A stretch of DNA of 9,712 bases, taken from Rhodocyclaceae bacterium UBA6160. Lineage in GTDB: Bacteria > Pseudomonadota > Gammaproteobacteria > Burkholderiales > Rhodocyclaceae. A program made the position numbers and the translations under genes. Every line of letters begins with the position of its first letter. Position 1 is the stretch's first letter. Positions 1 to 5,427 of the stretch are shown in pieces. A model generated the notes under the pieces. It made no database searches. It was not told where the DNA came from and was given only the letters and a program-made list of their open reading frames with translations. The stretch is from NCBI GenBank assembly GCA_002422995.1, contig DIUK01000023.1:1-9712 (forward strand), in the 5' to 3' direction.

Positions 1-697
1 CATAGGTCAGGCCGAGATCGTAAGCCGCAGTGTTGATCTTGGCAGCACTGGAGTCATCCTTGTTCTCGTTCGCTGCATATTGGGCTGCAAACTGAATACC
101 GGAAAATTTTGGCGAGACATAAGCGACCGCATTGGTGAAGCGATTATCGAACAGGCCGGCGGTGCCGCCAGAGCGGGTTGTGGATGGTGATGTGCGCGGC
201 GCGGAAAAGTTGCCGCCGCCATTGAGCTTGGTGCCGGCCAGCAGGCCGCCTGCCTTGCCCAGAATCGCCTGGTTGGAGCCAATGCCATCGGCGCCGGCAT
301 TGACATCAAGGGCACTGGCGAAGCTGCGACTGATGCCGCTGAGATTGCCCAGCGTGATCTTGCCGAATTCGCCAGAGATGCCGACGAAGCTGTCGCGCGT
401 CGTGCCGAGGGCGCCGCCTTCGTCGAATTTGACATCTGATTCAAACTGGAATAATGCGGTCAGTCCATTGCCCAGCTTTTCGCTGCCTTTGAAACCGATG
501 CGCGAGCCATTGGTGGCGACGCGCGTGAAATTGGGTGTGTTGGCCTTGAGTGCAGGCGTGGCGCCACCGCTGACGCTGATGACATCGAAGGTCGCATCGG
601 CGACGCCATAGATGGTGACATTGGATTGCGCGAATGCCGCACTGGAAAGACTGGCTGTGGTGCTCATGATGGCGAGGGCAATGAGTTTTTGTTGCAT
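1..697 (-). CDS. General Gram-negative porin, 5' part (C-terminus beyond window)
   Basis: This gene encodes an outer-membrane trimeric beta-barrel porin for passive diffusion of small hydrophilic solutes. About 232 codons are visible and the left window edge cuts the reading frame, so roughly the last third of a typical 330-380 residue porin is missing. The start is ATG at 697-695, with a GGAG Shine-Dalgarno five bases upstream. A signal peptide (MQQKLIALAIMSTTASLSSA then AFA) precedes a mature N-terminus QSNVTIYGVADATF, the usual first beta strand of the betaproteobacterial porin family. Further strand and turn signatures follow: GSRIGFKGSEKLGNGLTALFQ, SFVGISGEFGKITLGN, and later NAVAYVSPKFSGIQFAAQYA. 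Alternating hydrophobic/polar strands and glycine- and asparagine-rich loops fit a barrel. It lies 99 bases downstream of the sulfate-binding gene on the same strand, so read-through is possible. Substrate specificity cannot be read from the sequence. Confidence 0.93.
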   Translation of the reverse strand, partial: MQQKLIALAIMSTTASLSSAAFAQSNVTIYGVADATFDVISVSGGATPALKANTPNFTRVATNGSRIGFKGSEKLGNGLTALFQFESDVKFDEGGALGTTRDSFVGISGEFGKITLGNLSGISRSFASALDVNAGADGIGSNQAILGKAGGLLAGTKLNGGGNFSAPRTSPSTTRSGGTAGLFDNRFTNAVAYVSPKFSGIQFAAQYAANENKDDSSAAKINTAAYDLGLTY

Positions 698-759
698 GTT
701 TTCTCCGGGTGAAAAGAGTAGGGCGGTTGATGCCGGTTTTGCGTGAATCGAAAAGTCGG

Positions 760-789
760 CGCTGGCGTAACGGCGAGGTGGCGCCAGCG
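760..789 (-). terminator. Hairpin between sbp and porin, possible terminator or attenuator
   Basis: A perfect 8-bp stem (CGCTGGCG at 760-767 paired with CGCCAGCG at 782-789, 14-base loop) starts eight bases after the sbp stop codon. On the minus strand the second arm is followed by CCGAC and then TTTT. The stem is GC-rich and well placed. The U tract is short and begins five bases after the stem, so termination may be partial. It could let sbp transcripts stop, or stabilise the sbp 3' end while some transcription continues into the porin gene. Confidence 0.4.
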
Positions 790-790
790 G

Positions 791-805
791 GTGCGTTTAG
801 CGCAC
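791..805 (-). other. Small hairpin with the sbp stop codon in its loop
   Basis: GTGCG at 791-795 and CGCAC at 801-805 form a perfect 5-bp stem with a five-base loop (796-800). That loop contains the sbp TAA stop (799-797). The hairpin lies immediately upstream, in transcription order, of the larger hairpin at 760-789. What is seen is the symmetry. Any role in mRNA stability or termination is inference, and a 5-bp stem can arise by chance. Confidence 0.3.
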
Positions 806-1813
806 GCTGATCTGGTCAAAAATGCCGCCATCGGCAAAATGCGTTTGCTGCGCTTTTTGCCAGCCGCCAAAGACTTCATCAATGGTGATGAGTTTCACCG
901 GCGCGAACTGTTTGGCATATCTGGCGGCGACTTTCTTGTCGGTCGGGCGGTAGTAGTTTTTGCCGGCAATATCCTGCCCTTCGGGCGAATACAGATACTC
1001 AAGATAGGCTGTCGCTACTTTGCGCGTGCCGTGTTTGTCGACAAATTTGTCGACGATGCTGACAGGCGGCTCGGCGAGGATGGACAAGGAAGGGGTGACA
1101 ATTTCAACCTTGTCCGGGCCGATCTCCTTGACGGCCAGATAGGCTTCGTTCTCCCAGGCCAGCAGCACATCGCCTATGCCGCGCTCGACAAACGTGGTGG
1201 TCGAGCCGCGCGCGCCGGAATCCAGCACCTTGACGTTGGCATAGAGTTTCTTGACAAACGCCTGCGCTGTTTTTTCATTGCCGCCGGGTTGTTTGAGCGC
1301 ATAGGCCCAGGCCGCCAGATAGTTCCAGCGCGCGCCGCCGGAGGTTTTTGGGTTGGGGGTGATCACGCCAATATCATTTTTGACGAGGTCATTCCAATCT
1401 TTGATGTCCTTGGGATTGCCTTTGCGCACCAGAAAAACAATTGTCGAGGTATAGGGCGAGGCGTTGTGCGGCAGGCGTTTTTGCCAGTCGGCGGGAATCA
1501 GTTTCGCCTTCTCATGGATCGCGTCAATGTCGTAGGCCAGCGCCAGAGTGACAACGTCGGCCTCCAGGCCATCAATCACCGCACGCGCCTGCTTGCCGGC
1601 GCCGCCGTGGGATTGCTTGACGACGACAGTGTCGCCGGTCTTGGCCTGCCATTGTTTGGCGAAAGCGGCGTTGAACTCCTGGTACAGCTCGCGCGTCGGG
1701 TCGTAAGAGACATTGAGCAGGGTGATCTTCGCTGCATGCACAGCGTTGGCGGTGAGCAGGGATAGACCAAGCAGGCTGACGATTGCGGAACGGATAAAAA
1801 ACGGGCGACGCAT
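797..1813 (-). CDS. sbp: Periplasmic sulfate-binding protein of an ABC transporter
   Basis: This 338-residue protein captures sulfate (and perhaps thiosulfate) in the periplasm and delivers it to a CysTWA-type permease. Residues 1-27 form a Sec signal peptide (basic MRRPFFIR, hydrophobic core, NAVHAA cleavage region). The mature part carries family hallmarks: NVSYDPTRELYQEFN (34-48), SHGGAGKQARAV (68-79), NPKTSGGARWNYLAAWAYA (154-172), the GARGSTTTFVERGIGDVLLAWENEA stretch (200-224) and EPPVSIVD (248-255). The length matches Sbp/CysP. ATG is well supported by an AAAGGAAA Shine-Dalgarno six bases upstream. No cysT, cysW or cysA gene is present in the window, so it acts as an orphan binding protein here and its permease must be elsewhere. 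The Shine-Dalgarno lies within a perfect inverted repeat (1817-1851), suggesting control of translation. Sbp and CysP are hard to separate by eye; Sbp is the better fit. Confidence 0.95.
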   Translation of the reverse strand: MRRPFFIRSAIVSLLGLSLLTANAVHAAKITLLNVSYDPTRELYQEFNAAFAKQWQAKTGDTVVVKQSHGGAGKQARAVIDGLEADVVTLALAYDIDAIHEKAKLIPADWQKRLPHNASPYTSTIVFLVRKGNPKDIKDWNDLVKNDIGVITPNPKTSGGARWNYLAAWAYALKQPGGNEKTAQAFVKKLYANVKVLDSGARGSTTTFVERGIGDVLLAWENEAYLAVKEIGPDKVEIVTPSLSILAEPPVSIVDKFVDKHGTRKVATAYLEYLYSPEGQDIAGKNYYRPTDKKVAARYAKQFAPVKLITIDEVFGGWQKAQQTHFADGGIFDQISVR

Positions 1814-1816
1814 GGT

Positions 1817-1851
1817 GTTTCCTTTCGTGAATGAATGTTCAGAAAGGAAAC
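1817..1851 (-). promoter_or_regulatory. Perfect 10-bp inverted repeat burying the sbp ribosome binding site
   Basis: On the minus strand GTTTCCTTTC (1851-1842) is followed by 15 bases and then GAAAGGAAAC (1826-1817), an exact reverse complement. The second arm contains the AAAGGAAA Shine-Dalgarno of sbp and ends three bases before its ATG. In the mRNA the two arms could pair and hide the ribosome binding site. As DNA the same symmetry could be an operator. The sequence shows the symmetry and its position; the mechanism is inferred. Confidence 0.6.
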
Positions 1852-1863
1852 TTTATTGGCTGC

Positions 1864-1869
1864 ATTGTA
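1864..1869 (-). promoter_or_regulatory. Candidate -10 box for sbp
   Basis: The minus strand reads TACAAT here, five of six matches to TATAAT. It lies about 50 bases before the sbp ATG, so a transcript starting a few bases downstream would include the whole inverted repeat at 1817-1851. No good -35 box is found at 16-18 bases upstream (the region is T-rich), so an activator such as CysB or Cbl may be needed. That is inference only. Confidence 0.3.
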
Positions 1870-1883
1870 AAAAACGAACCAAG

Positions 1884-1924
1884 AAAAACAGCATTGCTTA
1901 TTCCCGGATGCGGGATAAGCGAAT
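1884..1924 (-). terminator. Intrinsic terminator-like hairpin after the spermidine-synthase-like gene
   Basis: Immediately after the TGA stop of the upstream gene, the minus strand carries GCTTATCCCG (1920-1911), a CATC loop, and CGGGAATAAGC (1906-1896). This is a 10-bp stem with one bulged base, extendable by three more pairs past a second bulge (1893-1924). A run of five T residues follows at 1888-1884. The layout of stop codon, stem-loop and T tract is typical of rho-independent termination, although the T tract begins four to seven bases after the stem. Confidence 0.6.
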
Positions 1925-2688
1925 CAGTATTGCAATATGCCGTCCTTGAGATGGCCTGATGCGGCGAGGTTCGCCAGCATGGGCAGCAGGTTGAGATGTG
2001 TGGTTTGGCGCAAATGCTGGGCGGTGGTTTGGAGTTCGCTCAAACTAAAAGTCGGCGCTTGTGATACGGCGTTGGGCTGGTTTGCCGAGGCCAGTGCGAT
2101 GGCGTTGCCTTCATCGCGCGAAGGAAAGCTGATGACGTGGCCATCAAAGGCTTCCTTGATCTGCTGGATGCTGTGGTTGAAACTTTTGCGCCGTGCCAGG
2201 AGATTCACGCACAGCATGCCGTCACTAGCCAGACGGGTTTTGCAGTCGAGATAAAACGGCAGTGTGTCAAGTCGACCGGCGCGCGCTTTGCTGTCGAAGC
2301 CATCGACCAGAATCAGGTCATATTTTTGCTTGGTCTGGATGATGAAATCCGCGCCATCGGCATGATGAATCTGGATGCGTTGCGGGTCATCCGGCAGCTT
2401 GAAAAACTGCCGCGCGACGGCTTCGACTTGCGGGTCGATTTCCACCACGGTGAGCTTGGCGTCGGGCCGGTAGCGCCAGAGGAACTTGGTGAGCGATGCC
2501 GCGCCCAGGCCAATCAGCAGCACGCGGCGCGGCCAGTCGTCGGGGCGCAAGAGCAAGGGCAGCATCATCTCTTTGGTGTAGTCGAGCTCCAGCGCATAGG
2601 GGCGCGCAATGCGCATCGCGCCCTGCACCCATTCCGAGCCAAAATGCAGGTAGCGCACGCCGGCGGCTTCACTGATATCAACGGTCAT
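1924..2688 (-). CDS. Spermidine-synthase-like protein (Rossmann methyltransferase fold)
   Basis: This 254-residue cytoplasmic protein has the nucleotide-binding core of the spermidine synthase/SAM-dependent methyltransferase superfamily. It shows motif I VLLIGLGAASL (56-66), the acidic strand-2 end VVEIDP (81-86) with E83 as the probable ribose-contacting residue, and DLILVDGFDS (124-133). The D129-x-x-D132 spacing resembles the DxxD catalytic pair of SpeE. The N-terminal beta domain is much shorter than in a 280-300 residue SpeE, and the GGGDG form of the loop is replaced by GLGAAS. True aminopropyltransferase activity is therefore uncertain; many such proteins are automatically called spermidine synthase. 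An in-frame TAG lies four codons upstream of the ATG, so the start cannot lie further upstream. No Shine-Dalgarno is visible. It follows kup after 120 bases, which contain an AT-rich stretch (about 2738-2765) but no strong promoter match. Confidence 0.8.
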   Translation of the reverse strand: MTVDISEAAGVRYLHFGSEWVQGAMRIARPYALELDYTKEMMLPLLLRPDDWPRRVLLIGLGAASLTKFLWRYRPDAKLTVVEIDPQVEAVARQFFKLPDDPQRIQIHHADGADFIIQTKQKYDLILVDGFDSKARAGRLDTLPFYLDCKTRLASDGMLCVNLLARRKSFNHSIQQIKEAFDGHVISFPSRDEGNAIALASANQPNAVSQAPTFSLSELQTTAQHLRQTTHLNLLPMLANLAASGHLKDGILQY

Positions 2689-2808
2689 GAGCGTGGGCTA
2701 ATGGAGGCTACCGAAAATAGGGGAGAAGCAAAAATGCAGGCCAATAAATACAAGCTAATTTAAGTGAAGGTATGGTTTTGCGGCGCCAAGACATAGCCAG
2801 ATGCTTTG

Positions 2809-4698
2809 CTAAAACTCAATTTGCGCACCAAGTTCAACGACCCGGTTCGTGGGAATCTTGAAGTAAGCGGTGGCTGATTCGGCATTGCGAAACATCCACA
2901 TAAAAAGAATTTGTCGCCATAACGGAAGGGCAGATTTACCGCTGGGCACAACCGTTTCACGGCCCAGAAAGAAGGAAGTCTCCATCATTTCGATGGGCGC
3001 CATGCCGGCTTGTTCTGCCATTTTGAGCGCATTGGGAATGTCGGGTTTGTCAGAAAAACCGTAGTTCACCGTGATGCGATGAAAACCGTGTGCCAGAGGA
3101 AGAACTTGCAGGCGGTCTTGGTCTGCGACATGGGGAATGTCTTGCGTATTGACGTTGAGCAAAATGACGCGTTCATGCAGCACTTTGTTGTGCAGCAAGT
3201 TGTGCAGCATGGCGCGTGGCACGCTGTTGGTGTCTGGTGTGAGAAAGATACTCGTGCCGACAACACGTTGCGGGCCGCCATATTCAAGGCTTTGCAAGAA
3301 AGCATCGAGCGGCATGGAGTCCTGTTTGAGTTTTTTGTACAGCAGGGCGCGGCCGCGTTGCCAGGTGGAAAACAGGATAAACACGGTGAGCCCCAGCAAC
3401 AGTGGCAACCAGCCGCCATCGGCAAATTTCAGCAAGGTGGCGGAGAAGAAGGCCAGATCAACGATGATAAACAGGGTGAGGAAAATACCGGCTTGAAACC
3501 AGTTCCAGTTCCACAAGGAGCGCACGACGACCATGGCCAGGATGGTGTCGATCAGCATGGTGAGCGTCACGGCAATGCCATATGCGGCAGCGAGGTTGGA
3601 GGAGGTTTTAAAGCCCAGTACGATCGCTAATACGGCAATGAGCAGCAACCAGTTGATATTCGGGATATAGATTTGTCCCTTTTCTTGCTCGGAGGTGAAT
3701 TTGACCAGAATGCGCGGGCAATAGCCTAATTGCATGGCCTGGCTGGTGAGGGAATAGGCGCCAGAGATGACAGCTTGCGAGGCAATGATGGTGGCTGCTG
3801 TCGCGAGCGCTACCAAGGGGTAGAGCAACATCTCGGGGGCGAGCAGGAAGAAAGGATTTTTGACTGCAAGCGGGTTATCCAGCATCAAGGCGCCCTGGCC
3901 AAGATAGTTCAGATACAGACAGGGAAAAACAAAACTCAGCCAGGCCCATTTGATCGGCCGGCGGCCAAAATGCCCCATATCTGCATACAAGGCTTCACCG
4001 CCTGTGATGGCCAGCACTACAGCGCCAAGCGCGAGAAAACCATAGCCACGATTTTCTGCAAAAAAGTGTACGGCATAGATTGGGTTGATGGCAGCCAAGA
4101 CGCCAGGGTGCTTCAAAATACCCATGAGCCCCAAAACGCCGAGCGTACTAAACCAGAACATCATGACCGGGCCAAACAAGGCAGCGATGCTGGCTGTGCC
4201 ACGTGGTTGGATAAGGAAAATGCCGGTCAGGATAACGAGGGTAATAGGCACTACGTAATGCTCGAACATCGGCGTGGCGACTTGCAAGCCCTCAACAGCA
4301 GAGAGTACAGACATGGCCGGGGTGATCACCGCATCGCCATAAAACAGGGCGGCGCCAAAAATACCCAGCCCGGTGAGTAGCCACAGCGTGCGCTGACTAA
4401 CGCCTGGCGTGCGCAACACCAAAGCGGTTAAGGCCATGATGCCACCTTCGCCACGGTTATCGGCACGGGTAATGAATTTGACGTATTTGAATGTCACGGT
4501 AATGGTCATGGCCCAAAACACGAGCGACAAAATACCAAGAATATTGCCAGGGGTAACCAGCAGGGCATGTGGGCCATTGAAGGCTTCTTTCATGGCATAA
4601 AGCGGGCTGGTGCCAATATCGCCAAACACGACACCCATGGCCGCAATTGCCGTTGTTAAAAGGCGGGTTTTGGATGAATCGTTTGTTTCGCTCTGCAT
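2809..4698 (-). CDS. kup: Low-affinity potassium uptake protein (K+/H+ symporter), KUP/HAK/KT family
   Basis: This 629-residue inner-membrane transporter brings K+ into the cell, probably driven by proton symport. It has the family signature GVVFGDIGTSPLY (22-34), then GDAVITPAMSVLSAVEGL in the third membrane region, and about twelve hydrophobic segments over the first ~450 residues. A hydrophilic C-terminal cytoplasmic domain of about 170 residues follows, ending in RVVELGAQIEF. Length and layout match E. coli Kup (622 residues). The start is ATG at 4698, preceded by AAGGGGA at good spacing. A perfect TATAAT lies 64-69 bases upstream. No terminator is evident in the 120 bases before the next minus-strand gene, so some co-transcription is possible. 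Nothing suggests decay. Identification is firm; affinity and coupling are taken from the family. Confidence 0.97.
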   Translation of the reverse strand: MQSETNDSSKTRLLTTAIAAMGVVFGDIGTSPLYAMKEAFNGPHALLVTPGNILGILSLVFWAMTITVTFKYVKFITRADNRGEGGIMALTALVLRTPGVSQRTLWLLTGLGIFGAALFYGDAVITPAMSVLSAVEGLQVATPMFEHYVVPITLVILTGIFLIQPRGTASIAALFGPVMMFWFSTLGVLGLMGILKHPGVLAAINPIYAVHFFAENRGYGFLALGAVVLAITGGEALYADMGHFGRRPIKWAWLSFVFPCLYLNYLGQGALMLDNPLAVKNPFFLLAPEMLLYPLVALATAATIIASQAVISGAYSLTSQAMQLGYCPRILVKFTSEQEKGQIYIPNINWLLLIAVLAIVLGFKTSSNLAAAYGIAVTLTMLIDTILAMVVVRSLWNWNWFQAGIFLTLFIIVDLAFFSATLLKFADGGWLPLLLGLTVFILFSTWQRGRALLYKKLKQDSMPLDAFLQSLEYGGPQRVVGTSIFLTPDTNSVPRAMLHNLLHNKVLHERVILLNVNTQDIPHVADQDRLQVLPLAHGFHRITVNYGFSDKPDIPNALKMAEQAGMAPIEMMETSFFLGRETVVPSGKSALPLWRQILFMWMFRNAESATAYFKIPTNRVVELGAQIEF

Positions 4699-4761
4699 GA
4701 ATTTCCCCTTTTCACTGCCTTGCTGTGTGTCGCGATTTTTTGCTGCTCTGCATCATGACGC

Positions 4762-4767
4762 ATTATA
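4762..4767 (-). promoter_or_regulatory. Consensus -10 box upstream of kup
   Basis: The minus strand reads TATAAT exactly, preceded by CGA (close to the extended -10 TGn). Transcription would begin about 55-60 bases before the kup ATG. The hexamer 17 bases upstream (CTGGCT) matches the -35 consensus poorly, so recognition would rest on the -10 region or on an activator. Confidence 0.45.
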
Positions 4768-4819
4768 TCGGTTGAAATCAGTGAAGCCAGTGTGTTTCAT
4801 TTGCTGTACAAGGGATATC

Positions 4820-4835
4820 CATCATATTCATGATG
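4820..4835. repeat. Short palindrome CATCAT-ATTC-ATGATG upstream of kup
   Basis: Two 6-base arms (4820-4825 and 4830-4835) flank a four-base centre, about 50 bases upstream of the kup -10 box and 45 bases past the end of the SDR pseudogene. It could be an operator or a weak stem-loop; on the plus strand it is followed by TTTT. The symmetry is modest and function is unknown. Confidence 0.25.
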
Positions 4836-4879
4836 TTTTCGCCGTCTTGCCAGCGCCGACTTTTATAACGGCTATTAAT

Positions 4880-5304
4880 TCACATGTCGATACCGCTAGC
4901 TCGCTTGCCAATGCTGATGCCACCATCATTAAGGATGACTGTCCCCGTGATGAATTTGCCGTCGGATCGCGACGCCAGCTCCCAGGCGAGTGCGCGGATG
5001 AAACCCAGCACTGCATGTTTGGTCGTGATATACAAAGGCCCGCCGCCATCAGTGAAAAAGCGGGAGGTGGATGCCGTAAAAATCATGCATCCTTTGGATG
5101 CGCGCAATGCTGGTAGCACTGCTTTGGCGCCTAATACATACCCTTTGACATTGACGTCAAACAGTTCGTGAAAATTGCTTTCGAGCTTGTCGATGTCCTG
5201 TGTTTCAAGACCGGCCATGAAGCCCCAATGCCAGCATTGCCAATAAAGCAGTCCAGTTTGCCAAAGCGAGCCACAGTGGCGGCTACGGCACGTTGATTGT
5301 CAGT
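4880..5304 (-). pseudogene. Decayed short-chain dehydrogenase, dihydrodiol dehydrogenase (BphB/HcaB) type
   Basis: This is the relic of a ~260-residue NAD-dependent SDR. Reading the minus strand from 5304, the frame gives TDNQRAVAATVARFGKLDCF then IGNAGI, the SDR NAG motif. It then drops out of frame near 5227. Adding one T there restores GIWGFMAGLETQDIDKLE, and the second frame (5226-4880) continues through FDVNVKGYVLGAKAVLPALR, IFTASTSRF, and PLYITTK with the catalytic Y-x-x-x-K intact. After ALAWELA (near 4972) the sequence jumps straight to SRSDGKFITGTVILNDGGIS, which belongs at the C-terminus, so about 60-70 residues are missing in frame. The N-terminal glycine-rich NAD-binding motif is also absent before 5304. 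By resemblance the ancestor oxidised cis-dihydrodiols in aromatic degradation. The intact 112-codon frame from 5218 is unlikely to be functional. Confidence 0.8.
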
Positions 5305-5427
5305 AAAAATTCGAGTGTGAGCAGGAAGAAGGCAAAGGCAAGTTGATGCAAGAAGGCTACACGAGATTGCGTCCGATAATTTGTCGTGTCGGTGTTGCTA
5401 CGGGCTGTCGCGGTAGTCGACTTTTTT

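Noticed and set aside
743..1765. Long plus-strand open frame of 340 codons opposite sbp
   Set aside because: The opposite strand encodes a complete, motif-rich sulfate-binding protein with signal peptide and Shine-Dalgarno. The plus-strand frame has no recognisable domain and arises from codon bias.
2137..2763. Plus-strand open frame of 208 codons opposite the spermidine-synthase-like gene
   Set aside because: It is antisense to conserved Rossmann motifs, with no family resemblance and no ribosome binding site.
3010..4380. Two plus-strand frames (206 and 216 codons) opposite kup
   Set aside because: Low-complexity hydrophilic translations opposite a full-length transporter. They are the expected mirror of membrane-segment codons and not genes.
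5305..5427. A plus-strand reading (KLMQEGYTRLRPIICRVGVA) suggesting another gene fragment
   Set aside because: I could not match it to any family. It lacks a start or a ribosome binding site and runs into parE antisense, so it is left as unidentified sequence.
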